64,000 nt of DNA from Phycomyces nitens (lineage: Eukaryota; Mucoromycota; Mucoromycetes; Mucorales; Phycomycetaceae). The notes beneath the pieces are model-generated. The model was given only the letters and a program-made list of their open reading frames with translations. It made no database searches and was not told the origin of the DNA. A program made the translations under genes and the position numbers. The stretch spans positions 124,001 to 188,000 of the forward strand of contig JAHRBC010000006.1 of NCBI GenBank assembly GCA_022702545.1, written 5' to 3'. Shown here one piece after another: positions 36,965 through 48,276 of this stretch (position 1 is its first letter; the number at the start of each line of letters is the position of its first letter).

Positions 36965-37842
36965 TTATTCGCTCAAGGACATCCTACTGAGACCTCCACT
37001 TGCATCCTGCAAATTAAATGTGTTTGTAGACAACTGAACAAGCTTCTGCTGTGCTCTTGCTGCTGCATTCCCTCCGCTGTGTGTAGGACTAGAACCATAT
37101 TGGATATAATTTGTTGGGGGACTCGATATACCGGTCAGGATAGGAGAAGGAGATACAGAAACAGAGGGAGAGACGGCTCTCCGCTTCATACTTGCAGTCG
37201 AATAAGGTTCGTACAGACGGTCTTCAGAGGCTAAGGTTCCGAAAAATCAAAACAAGGGTGTCAATATTATATATATATTATATATATAATCCCCTTTGAA
37301 ATCTATTTACCTTTTCGTTTGATACTCCGAAAGCCTTGCTGGACAGACTGGGAAGGAAGATTCTCCAACTGAAAGTGCTAGTACAATAGAAATATTCACA
37401 ATCAATAAATGGGTTTATGGGAGAACAAGAAACTCACAGCCATTTCTACTTCTGGGTTGAGTTTGGAGCATTGATAGGGTGCCATTGTAGGAGATTGGTC
37501 TACGTCTCGTACACGTACCCAAGATGCAGGTGGAAGAGACGGCTATTACGATTTGTAGATTAGGTACCGATATATACTAGGAATCCACACCTACCGCAAT
37601 ACATTCGGTATCCTTGACACATTGGCCTTCTGGCAATTTGTCTTTTTCCTTCATATGATTAGTTGTCTCTTGTTCTCGCCGCATCTCTAGATCACTCAAG
37701 TGGGTATCCTCCTATCATGTTTGGTTAAGAATCTGCTAGTCTGGCTATCTATCTATATATATTTCTCTACCTCTGCTTGATTTAATACTCGCGCAAGTGC
37801 TTTTGATCGTGGCTGCTCAATACAATGTAAATATCCACAATC

Positions 37843-37877
<35 letters not shown>

Positions 37878-38407
37878 AACCCCCCAAATCGTCATACCAT
37901 AAGTGAACTTCTGCGCTGTACACTCCGTCTCTCGGGATCCCTTCGTCCTTCGGTTGTGTCAATAGAAAGGGATTGTTTGGTGTGAGAAGATGGTTTGCGG
38001 GTGCGTGATGAGCAGCTTGGAGATGGATCTGCCATTGGATGATCAGTGCGAGACGATCCAGTATAATCAAACCAGGGCAGTCCTTGGTCAGATACAGACC
38101 GGCTTAGAGGTGGTCTTCGTGAAGCTAGCTCGGTAGCAGTGGAAAGAAAGGATTGTGCAGAGTGGGAGTTATTTTGGCGGGAATAAAGAGATGTGGGGTA
38201 TTTTTGAAGGGATGAAGTAGATTTGGCATCGTCAGAGTCAATGCTCATTTTATAAGACGATGAAGGCGATGCGGTCAAGGAAGCAGAGGACGAACGACGA
38301 CGAGAGACAAATTCCTTGTCTTCCAGGTCTGACATTCTGTTAATCTGGTCTTCGTCGTCAGAATAACTTGCGCGCGAATAGTTCCTGCGCGTAATATAGT
38401 TGTCCAT
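36965..38407 (-). CDS. Ser-rich, largely disordered protein of unknown function
   Basis: The six-exon model gives 369 residues and is in frame throughout. Introns are 37816-37897, 37712-37770, 37543-37594, 37378-37437 and 37231-37310. The N-terminal half is Ser/Arg-rich with many potential phosphosites (RRSSSAS, KRRAVSPSVSVSPSP near the end). A middle helix (KALARVLNQAEEDTHLSDLE) and a compact block PPASWVRVRDVDQSP are the best candidates for conserved parts. Basic clusters (IKRKASEDR, MKRRAV) suggest a nuclear protein. I do not recognise the family. Intron 1 contains a (TTG)n repeat at about 37842-37876. The gene is divergent from the LRR gene with 120 bp between starts. Confidence 0.7.
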
Positions 38408-38527
38408 AGTAATTGAGTAAAGGGGAAAGGGAACAAAAAAGGGCGGAACAAGGCGTGTGCGTGGGTTGCAGGAATGGGGTTTTAAGAGGAGCGAATTGGC
38501 CAAGCCACCTTGACCGAGTTCTCTTTG

Positions 38528-39426
38528 ATGAGTGCTATTGAGAAGACAGTAGTGTTGTGGCATCTGCAAGGATGCATGGCAACCTTCTATGACGAAACAC
38601 CCGAAGCACCCAAAGAAAAACGCCGCCGAATACCCACAAGTACACAGACCCTGACAACTAATGGGGTGTTGAGTCACCGCCATCTCGAACGGATGGTAGG
38701 ATACAAACAAATGTTTACACTCTGCTGACCCTATAGACTATTGCTGGCCCAGCAGTGCCATATCTAGCAGCATTGACATCCCTGACCTTGCAGAACAATC
38801 GGCTATCAGAGCTTCCCGACGAACTCTGGCGTCTATATGGATTAAAGGAACTAAACCTAGGGTGCAATCGTCTCGAGAGGCTTCCTGTAGAAGTAGGATT
38901 GCTGGTGAATTTGGAAGAGCTCTATGTCCACAACAACCAATTGAGTGCACTGCCTGTTCAGCTAGCAAATCTTAGTAGACTGAGAATACTGGACCTGACA
39001 GGAAATGCGCTTATGTATCTTCCTGTGGAAGTCAAGGACATGTCTCTCTCTCAGCTCTGGGCAGATCAGAATCCATTCGGACCTCTCAATCCAGATCGTC
39101 TCTCAAAAGTTCTCTCGTTGCGATCCATCTGTGCCCAGATTGCGGGCCGGCTTAAACTGAATACCGGGCCGTGGCTGCTTCCGTCTCGGCTGGTTAGCCA
39201 ACTCAGCCAGCAGGATTCGCTTACTGCAAAATGTTCAATATGCCATGAGCCTCTATTCCACCAGGGACTTTTGGTGTTACGGTTGGAAGACCTTGGGACT
39301 CTTGGCCAAACGCAGCAGACACAGGAGGTTCAGCAGGCTAGAGAACAGGTTCCGGTCCTGTATCGTACTTGTAGCCAGCGCTGCCGTTCTGATGTTTATA
39401 AAATTGTATCTAAAGACACTGCTTGA
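38528..39426 (+). CDS. Leucine-rich repeat protein with C-terminal Cys cluster
   Basis: Two exons (38528-38695 and 38737-39426) give 285 residues over a 41-nt intron, the shortest in the window. After a basic N-terminus come four typical LRR units: LTSLTLQNNRLSELPDELW, LKELNLGCNRLERLPVEVG, LEELYVHNNQLSALPVQLA and LRILDLTGNALMYLPVEVK. The C-terminal part has CSICHEPLFHQG and, 45 residues on, CSQRCRSD, which may bind zinc. LRR proteins of this size act as adaptors. The start is the first in-frame ATG; an alternative is the second Met 16 codons later. Confidence 0.82.
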
Positions 39427-39686
39427 AAGGATAATGTTGATAGAACACCAGTGTTCTTCATCATTCAAAAAAGAAGAAAAAAACTCAATACTTGTACTGG
39501 GCGGGGTTAGGCATGACGTATCGTTGTTCCACACTTAAACACACAAAAATCCAGTGTTTAGCATAAGGACAGAAAAAAGCCGGTCTCCTTTATTTTTATT
39601 TTAATTATTTTAATTATTTTAATTATTTTTATATTATTTTTATTTTCCTTTCTCTTGATTTCCTACTCGAGGGAAAAATCCAACGC

Positions 39687-42600
39687 ATGCTCTACCATCA
39701 GCACCGTGCGTCTGGCAACCTCTCTGCTGATAAACACCTTCTCCCTCCAGTCATGGGAGGTGCACGAATGAACCTCAATCCCAATCCAGAGACACTTGCT
39801 GTGAGTAGGGATAGACCACATAATCAAATGATTTCTTGTCTGTTATTGATAAACAAGTCATTAGGCTCTTCATAATATTGTACAAGATGACCCAGCAGCC
39901 TTTGCTTATTTTCAACATGAATTCCTCACCCATAACCTCAGTTCTCACCTTTATTGGCAACAGCAGGCTCAAGACCAACAACAACAGCAACAACAACAGC
40001 AACAACAACAGCAACAACAACAGCAACAGCATCAGGTTCAGCCTCAGCCTCATCAGATACAGCATATACATCAGCAACATCAACAGCAACAGCAGCAACA
40101 ACAGCAACAACAGCAACAACAGCAACAACAGCAACAACAGCAACAACAGCAACAACAGCAACAACAGCAACAACAGCAACAACAGCAACAACATCAACAG
40201 CATCAACAGCAACAGCATCAACAACAGCAACACCAGCAAAGAGCTGCATCTCAAGTATATTCTCCTTCAATAATGGTTCCTCCTCAATCTCCAACCCTGG
40301 CAAGCTACTACTTTGAAGGATCTTCTGGTTGGGTAAATCGATACTATGACCCCAAACGAAGACAGTACCTTTCTAGTCGAGTTGACCCTGAAATTCATAA
40401 ACAATACATACAACAAGTACAGGCAGTGCAACAACAGCAAGCACACCAGGCACAACAAGTACAGCAAGCACAACAAGTACAGCAAGCGCAACAAGTACAA
40501 CAAGCGCAACAACAAATTCATCAGCAACAGCTCCAGCAACAACAGCTCCATCAACAACAGCATAGACTACAAAGCCTTGATCTAAACTATCCCAGCTATA
40601 ATCGTCATCAGGACCTATATGTGCCAAGAAGAGTATCAAATACACTTCCTTTCATAAGTAGTAATGGAGGTAGAGTTCAGTCCTCAACTCCTTATGCGCC
40701 AGTAGCTATTGGAAATTCAACCAGTGGAGGAGGAGGAGCCGGTCTGTTTTCTTCCCCGGAAATGACCGAAGAGGAGCACGACAAAATGCTTCAATATGCC
40801 CATAGTCTTTACAACAGCTCTCCTCAGGACCCTTCTCTTCTGACTCTATTACACTCTCTTCATCAAGCATCTCCTACACATCTACCAACCTTGTTGTTAT
40901 TGGCTTGTGTGTATTATACATTCAAGGATTACCAATCTTCATTGCGGTACAATCATTTGATTCTCAAATATGACATGAACTATGTGGAGGCAATGAGCAA
41001 CATTGGTACGACTCTCCGCAGTTTGGGCCGTACAGGTGAAGCCGAAAAATGGTGGTATCAAGCCGTCAAGCTAAGACCAGCCTACTGGGATGCTGTTGAG
41101 AACCTGGTAGGCGTCCTTTGTTCAACCATACCACCTCTACATTCAGACAACAAAGAAGAGAAGCCTTGTCCACGCTTCCAAGAAGCATTGGCTGTGTGCG
41201 AGTTTGTGGAAGATTACTTTTTTTCAGCTCGCGCCAAAGAGGTCAATCGACTAGGCAGTATGCCACTCCACCAGCTGCCACGTCTGCAAAACCTGTTTTA
41301 TGCCAAAGGAAACCTCAAATATGCACTTGGAGATGTGGCAGGTGCACGAAATGATTATGAACGTGGGTTAGAGCTGGTGTTTGGTATGGACTTGTTAAAC
41401 TTGACAAACCATTTGGCCATGACCTGCGGCTCTACTCAAGCACTTGATGCGAACCGCCATGGCAAACTCCTCAGTCCAGCCACATTACCTCTTATACTCT
41501 TACAACCAGAACAAACATCTCGCTTACTACAGGTAGCATTTGCAACTACACACGGGCTTCTTCCAGGAGTTGCCAGTCTTGGAATGAATGCTCATAATGA
41601 AAACTCCACGACATCTGGTGGCATTACTACTGCCACAAGTACAGTTACAAGCTCTACTATCCAGCAGGCTAATCAAACCACATCTACTCTTCTTCTTACC
41701 CTTGCTAAATTATTCCAAGACATCATGAGCCCATCGACTCCTGCTCTAGCTGCAGCTGCTTCCGAGACATCTATTGCTCCCACCTTGGGGCTTCTTTTAC
41801 CACTCTACTACCTCAGCCTTGCCCTGCACCCTAGCCCTTCTACTGCCAACAACCTGGGAATTGTCCTCAGCAACATCTCAAATGTAGCTACCGCACAATC
41901 CGTCACCCTCATGCCATCTGCTCACCAACAACAGCAGGCCCCGTCTGCACCAATCACTGGGACAATGCTGGCCATGCAGTACTACATGTACGGACTCCAA
42001 CTCGACCCGCGGCACCCGCATTTGTATACAAACCTCGGCTCACTCCTCAAAGACATGGGACATCTTACAGAAGCTGTGTCAATGTATGAAAAGGCCGTCG
42101 AATACAACCCTCGTTTTGATGTTGCACTTGCCAATCTTGGAAATGCGATCAAAGACATGGGACGCGTGCAGGACTCGGTGCAGTGGTATAGACGTGCAGT
42201 TGAAGTCAACCCAAATTTTGTAGACGCGATTTGCGGGCTAGTAAACTCACTTGGTGGTGTGTGCGACTGGCGAGGACGTGGAGGTGTTGGGGACGAAGGA
42301 GTTGTGGACGCGTTTGGAAACTTCTTTGCCAGCACACACGATAAGAATTCTCGTAGTGGGTGGATTGGTCGGGTAGTTGATATCGTCGAACGACAACTAG
42401 ACGACGGGTCTTCCTGGGGTTCAGGTATCCTTAAACAGCCCGGGCGTCATGAAAAGACCGTAGGAGAAGAGATTGTGGAATGCCTGGTGAACTCTGTTCC
42501 GCACGATACAGCTGTGCTTCCCCAGCAGCTTGCTGAACAATGGAGATCCAGGCTGATATTCTTTGATAGCTCGAATAATAAGAAAAAGAAGAATGAGGGT

Positions 42601-44310
42601 GGGTGGCTAATTCGGCTGATAGAGCGCTGTATTCGGCGCATGCAACGCAGTTGGTACATTGAAAACTATGGCATGGCCTTGGTCAACAATGGTCTCCATC
42701 CTGGACCTACGCCCATCAACCAAAGCCTTATCCAAAAGTACACTCGACCGCAGATTCCATCGTCCCTTCCTGCACCACCTGTCCCGACTGTCTTGCCATT
42801 CCACACCTTTACTTACCCACTAAGTGCTCGACAAGTACGCCTTATCTCACATCGCAATGCATTGCGGATATCCCACAACGTTCTCTCTTCCCCTTGGCTG
42901 CCGGAACATGTCTACCCTCCTCCTCCCCCACCATCACCACGACTGAAGATCGGCTATGTATCATCTGACTTTAATAACCATCCGTTGGCTCACCTGATGC
43001 AGTCTGTGTTTGGATTCCACGACAAGTCCCACTATGAGATTATATGTTACGCGACTACGCCTAGCGACAATTCCCCTTATCGTCAAAAGATTGAGCGGGA
43101 GGCTGAGCAATTCTTGAATGTCTCTACATGGTCCAACCAGCAAGTAGTCGAAAGAATTGTGGCTGACGGTATTCATGTTCTAATCAACCTCAATGGGTAT
43201 ACCAAGGGTGCCCGTAACGAGATATTTGCTGCTCGGCCTAGTCCCGTACAGTGCTCTTTTATGGGGTTCGCAGGTACTTTAGGAGGTGGTTGGTGTGATT
43301 GGATCATCGCCGATCCCATCGTCTGTCCCCCCGAGATGGTTAGTGGTGAACTATGGCGCACTCGTCCCTTGGATTATACCAATGGAGACTTTGAAGGCGA
43401 CGTTGACCCAGAGGAAGAGACGGACGACTTTGTATATACGGAAAAGTTTATTTATATGCCCGCGTCTTACTTTGTTAATGATCACAAGCAAGGCTTCCGC
43501 GAGAGCTCTTCAGCGAGTGGAACTACTCCTGAGCAGCAATGGGGCATTGAGGAAGACAAACGGTGGTCAATGCGTCGTGAGGTGTTCCCTACCCTGCCAG
43601 ACGATATGGTTATATTTGCTAATTTTAACCAGCTCTACAAGCTTGAACCTTCGACATTTCGTATGTGGTTGCGCATCCTAGAACGTGTGCCAAATTCAGT
43701 CCTCTGGTTGCTGCGGTTTCCTCCTGCGGGCGAACAGCATTTGCGACAATGGGCCACCGAATGGGCTGGAACACAGGTTGCGCGCCGAGTCCTGTTTACG
43801 GATGTCGCTCCAAAACATATTCACATCCACCGTGGTCGTGTGGCCGACATATTTCTGGATACACCTGAATGCAATGCTCATACCACAGCTGCAGATATCC
43901 TGTGGTCAGGCACCCCTATTGTCACCTTTCCAAAGCATATACATAAGATGTGTTCGCGTGTAGGAGCCAGCATTGCCCTTGCAACAGGATTTGGAGACGA
44001 AATGGTGGTTGCAAATGAGCAGCAGTATGAGGATAGAGCAGTTGAGTTGGCTCAAGGATTGTCTTACACTTATGTTCCTAATGCTACAGGCGAAATTCAA
44101 CGACGTGGTCATGGTGCATTGATGCAGCTCCGTAAACGCCTATTCGAGACCCGTGAAGAGAGTCGTTTGTTTGACACCCATCGATGGACAAGGAATCTCG
44201 AACGAGGATATCTTGAGGCATGGCGACGATGGGTCACTGCCAAGGAATTTGAAGACATGGCACCAGCGAGCAAGTCAGGCTGTATATGGATCATTGATCC
44301 CGACGACTGA
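39687..44310 (+). CDS. OGT: O-GlcNAc transferase (TPR + GT41) with long polyglutamine tract
   Basis: Two exons (39687-39800 and 39865-44310; intron 39801-39864) give 1,519 residues. Residues 70-163 are almost all Gln, His and Pro, encoded by mixed CAA/CAG. A second Q-rich tract follows at about 225-275. TPR helices appear around residues 345-560 and 735-830 (MYEKAVEYNPRFDVALANLG). The GT41 catalytic region starts near 1064 (LKIGYVSSDFNNHPLAHLMQ) and includes NLNGYTKGARNEIFAARPSP, NFNQLYKLEP, and PECNAHTTAADILWSGTPIV, which bind UDP-GlcNAc. The enzyme transfers O-linked GlcNAc (or, for SPY-type, fucose) to Ser/Thr of intracellular proteins. The insert between TPR and catalytic parts is longer than in animals. 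The acceptor and donor preference cannot be decided here. Confidence 0.94.
39958..40239 (+). repeat. CAA/CAG repeat encoding polyQ in OGT
   Basis: Ninety-four codons are nearly all CAA or CAG in a CAACAACAG-type pattern, broken by short HQ/PQ stretches. The tract translates to Leu, Val or Ala runs in other frames, producing several spurious open frames on both strands. Confidence 0.97.
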
Positions 44311-44627
44311 AGCCATCTATACATTCAGCCATACTACACATTCCTCAACATTTCTCCTTTCTCTTATCTTTTATTTTACTTTTACTTTTACATTATCTTC
44401 TTCTTCTTCTTCTTTTTCATTAGAGTAACAGTGCGCTTCTCTCCTTCTGTCTTTACTGGCTACCAAAAAGATTTATAGAACAATGCAGGCCATCTTACAA
44501 GCACGCCTCCTTTGTTATAGCATTTCACATGCGAGAAGCGACCGAAACTAAAGGGGTTGGGGGGGAAGGAAGAGGTGTGGTTGGGGAAAGTTAAGTCTAT
44601 TTTCTACGTTTATTGTATCCTCATCAT
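44311..44627. other. Convergent 3' spacer OGT / PIG-B
   Basis: The 317 bp between two tail-to-tail genes is pyrimidine-rich with TTC repeats at about 44395-44420. No gene was seen. It must hold both polyadenylation sites. Confidence 0.6.
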
Positions 44628-46424
44628 TCACTTATGACCTTGTCTTGTCTCTTTATTTCTGCACAGAATCAGTACATCTCCTTGCCGTCTCCAATCGTCG
44701 TGCCAGTGACTATTAAAGAAACGTTCGCATATCTCGTACTGATCCAAGGTGTTCTTGAGTTGAGCTTGAAGGGGTTCAAACATCACCAAGTGGGTTGGCC
44801 ATGTATCGATAGTGTTTAAGAATCCCACTGGATCCGCATAGAATACATCGGCTTCATCCATATAATCTGCCGTTGACTGGCCTGAAAGCGGTGGATCGCA
44901 TGTTAGAAAGCTTATTGGTGTTGATTGAGAGTGCAGAATAGATTGATAGGGCGTAGAGTGGCAAGGCATCAGTATACGTATCGATATGGGCGAATGACGA
45001 GCTTCTTGACGTAACCATATCATGGCGTCCACAACTCCTCTTTGATGCCATAATGACAAATAAATAGCCATTGGCAGCTGTGTTGCCACTAAGCATATCA
45101 CTATCCACCTGCGCCATTTTTTGGATGGCAAACTTTTTAGTCCAAATGCTGCAAATATCAGCAAGAGGGGGAATATAGGAAACAAGAAACGAAACTCCTT
45201 GTGAGATAACAAGCTGTAGATGCACACTACCCAGAGTAAGAGGTGTAGAAGCGGAAGCACCCTGGTCCTTGTGCTGTTATCCATTCTTTGTGCCCTCCAA
45301 AACCCATACACCACAAGTGGCAAAATGGTAGTTGTCATTACTGGTAATCCCTGGGAAATGTACCAATGCCATGGGTGAACACCATAAAACAAAGATATCG
45401 AAGCCACTACGTTTATGCGAAAGAAGGCCAGTGGAGCAAACACGGGTTCATGGAATATATTCGTCCATGATCCAGTATATATGTGTGTATCCACCAATGT
45501 ATTGATAATTACAGCAGTAGCCCTAAGATTCGTACGAGTCAGCAAGATCAAAATACCAAGACATGTATATTTACACAATTGCGGCGGCTTCAAATGCAAT
45601 TTTCCATCTGTAAAGAGGTCTAGTTGCCAGTAAATGAAGACCAAGAAAAAGCCAAATGATTGCATTTGTAGGTCGCATCAGGCATGCCAGCGAGGCCAGT
45701 CCAAGACCAACTCTCAGATTCTTTCTCCAGTTCTGGTCTGGGCAGTTTGGCAGTGGCCAATAATTGAGTGCCAGAATAGAAAAGACCATTTCCATACAAT
45801 TTGAAAGAGTTCTTCCAGCCATGAAGAAATTGTACCATGAACACAATGTCATGAATAACTAGGGGAAAAGTTGGCGATATTAGCTTCTTTTTTTTTCAAG
45901 TGTCTATACTACTGATAACTCACAATAAATGGTTCAATCGATATACCAAAAATACGAATGGCAAGTGTACATGTTGCATAATCTGCAATAGCCGAAAAAA
46001 GCCCTTGAAGTAAGCGAGGAAAAACAATCTTGCGATAAACACTGGGTAAGCATATTAAAAGCATCGATCCTTTGGTACTTACAAAGGCATTTGTCTCTTC
46101 TAGACCGAGCAATTGAATAAGTCGGTAGATGGCTGCAAACACAAGAGGATGGGCATAACTACGAATCCGTTCCTGCCATTCCCAGGTCACGTAACCATAC
46201 GTACAAAGTCGTCAAGGAAATATAGATCTGACAATGGGTAAATGTGTGCAATGATTACACACATTCTTGGGGAAGAAGAAAGAAAAAAAAGGATATCCAA
46301 ACACCATTTGATGAGCTATTTCTTGTGCCTGCCAGTATTCATCCGGATTGTCGTAAGTGCGCGTAAAAATGGCATTTACAAGTCGAAGGATGACACAAAT
46401 AATAAAGATCTTTGTAGATCGCAT
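44628..46424 (-). CDS. PIGB: GPI mannosyltransferase 3 (PIG-B / Gpi10, GT22)
   Basis: This ER membrane enzyme adds the third mannose to the GPI anchor precursor. The five-exon model gives 509 residues with about eight to ten hydrophobic segments. The family signature [26 protein letters not shown] lies across exons 1 and 2; also seen are [15 protein letters not shown] and [15 protein letters not shown]. Introns are 46201-46296, 46029-46082, 45859-45923 and 45523-45574. Intron 1 is of AT-AC type: it starts ATATCCTTTT, has TTTCCTTGAC near its 3' end and ends in AC. No GT-AG reading restores the signature. The start is the ATG at 46424, since the upstream frame extension begins with GTG. Confidence 0.94.
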
Positions 46425-47231
46425 ACTATGCTGTATTGTTTTATCTGATATTGTTGTCTTCAAGTTTTGTTGAATGGAGTCAAGCAATGAATTAAAGTAT
46501 TGTTTAAAGTACACCCTTAAACCTGTTTCGCCCTCAGACAAATATATATATATAAGGGAAAAATTGAAAATGAGATCCACGACTGTAGGTTATGAAATAC
46601 CATTAAGGTTGGGCTCCATAATCTCGGGAGTTTCTATAAAGATAATATCTTGATGGAATCTTAATAACTAGACATTCTGTCCAAGGCTCATGAGGGGAGC
46701 AAGAACCAAAACTGTGACGAATCTACTTTTTATTGTGGGTCATATTTTATAGTAATGATTGTTAGTGGCCTAGAATCAATAAAACGGCTTCAATTGCTTA
46801 AACTCTTTAATTATTTCATTCGTACGAGGGCTTGTAATCTCTTAAACGCAGTAGTACTATCTTTAATGTATTTGGCTATGTCCTGACTGATCCATAACAT
46901 CTATAATAAACTCAGACTTTGATTTCTTGGATACCAACAATTCATAGGATTACTTTGGTTGGCCCTTATTGCCCAGTAAGCTTGGAATTCTCGGGTAGAT
47001 TATAATATTCCTATGCATTTTGGTTTTGATAATGGAACAAATAGCTACCCATGGTATTTTATATCAGTCAAACCAAATACTTTCTTTTACCAAATGTCTG
47101 GAAAATATATAGTACAAAAGGTAAAAAAAAAAATGGAAGGCGTCACATGTGACGGTAGGTAGGGGATAAGACAGATGAATTTTAATAGCTTTCATTCCTT
47201 TTTCCTATCATTTTCTTGTACTTTTTTTTCA
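46425..47231. other. Divergent spacer PIG-B / pinin
   Basis: About 800 bp, AT-rich, without recognisable gene or RNA. It holds the two divergent promoters; a poly-A run lies at about 47124-47132. Confidence 0.6.
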
Positions 47232-48144
47232 ATGGTTAAATCGAGTATTGTCGTCCCACCTCAGGCAACAGGCGTCATTTCCCGTAAAAGACAACCTCAA
47301 GACAACCAAAGAACCGACATTTCAACAGAGGTATCTTGAGGAGAAACTTGTTGAGTACACAAAAAATCGAGAATTAATGGCAGGAATGGACATTATATAT
47401 ACATTTATATTTTTTTCTAGCCAAAACGACCACGCCTTCAACTTAATACAGACGGAGATCAACGCAATCAGCGATTATTTGGAGTTCTTCTCGGTACACT
47501 CAACAAGTTTAAAGATGATAGTGAGAATAAGAGCGATGCGGTAAGCAGCCACGTTTTTGGTTTTTTTTTTGTGTTTGTTTTTTTGTAATGTGTAGATCGC
47601 TAGATTGATTCGATCAATTACATAGGAAAAGAAACGGTTGGCGATTGAAAGCAAGCTACAAGAGAAACTAGCAAATGAGAAGAAAGAAATTGGAGAAGAA
47701 ATACAAGCAGAGAGAGAGCAAAAACAACAGGCAATAGAAGCACGGAAGAGACAGGCTCAGCGTGCGTTGGAAGAGAAGAGAGTAAGTAGGCCCCGAGCTT
47801 TGTTGGTTAGAAAACGCGTGTGAATAGCGGGCCAAAGAATGTGGATAAACACATTTATACTTCTTGTACAGGAAAGTGTAGTTTTGCGACAACAGAAAAA
47901 CCAGGCACACTTCTTGATGACGAAAGCGATTCCTGCACTGTGCTACCTACCAGCAACTCTTACCGAGAAAGATACAGCTACTTTAGAACAACAGAATGAA
48001 CTAGTAAAAGAAGAAGAAGAAGCGTATGAAGGACGCCAAAAAGTACGCGCCCAAGAGGATATCAAGGACAGTACATTGGTACACAAGGACGCATCAGAAG
48101 ACTCCTCAGCGTCTTTGGCACCATCAGAAGCCATTGACGAGTAA
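47232..48144 (+). CDS. PNN: Pinin-like splicing factor (pinin/SDK/memA family)
   Basis: The four-exon model gives 215 residues. The family core is clear: KRPRLQLNTDGDQRNQRLFG, then VLLGTLNKFKDDSENKSDAE, a long charged coiled coil (KLQEKLANEKKEIGEEIQAE onward) and QQKNQAHFLMTKAIPALCYLP. Pinin associates with the exon junction complex and the spliceosome. Introns are 47331-47420, 47541-47625 and 47782-47871. The N-terminal exon (33 codons from the ATG at 47232) is joined only on phase and splice consensus. Another reading frame through this exon (TFQQRYLEEKLVEYTKNREL) looks helical, so the N-terminus remains uncertain. The C-terminus is acidic and Ser-rich. Confidence 0.85.
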
Positions 48145-48276
48145 ATACAGATAATTAGGATGAATTTCTTTGTCAATATCGTTATTATTAATCTTCTTTT
48201 TCTATTGATAATGTGCATTCCGGTTTATAAGGAAGCAAAAGAAAAGAAAAAAAGTATATCATAGAATGAGGATTTC

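Noticed and set aside
39775..40645. Leu-, Val-, Ala-, Asn- and Thr-rich open frames around the CAG repeat
   Set aside because: They are other-frame translations of the polyQ tract of OGT.
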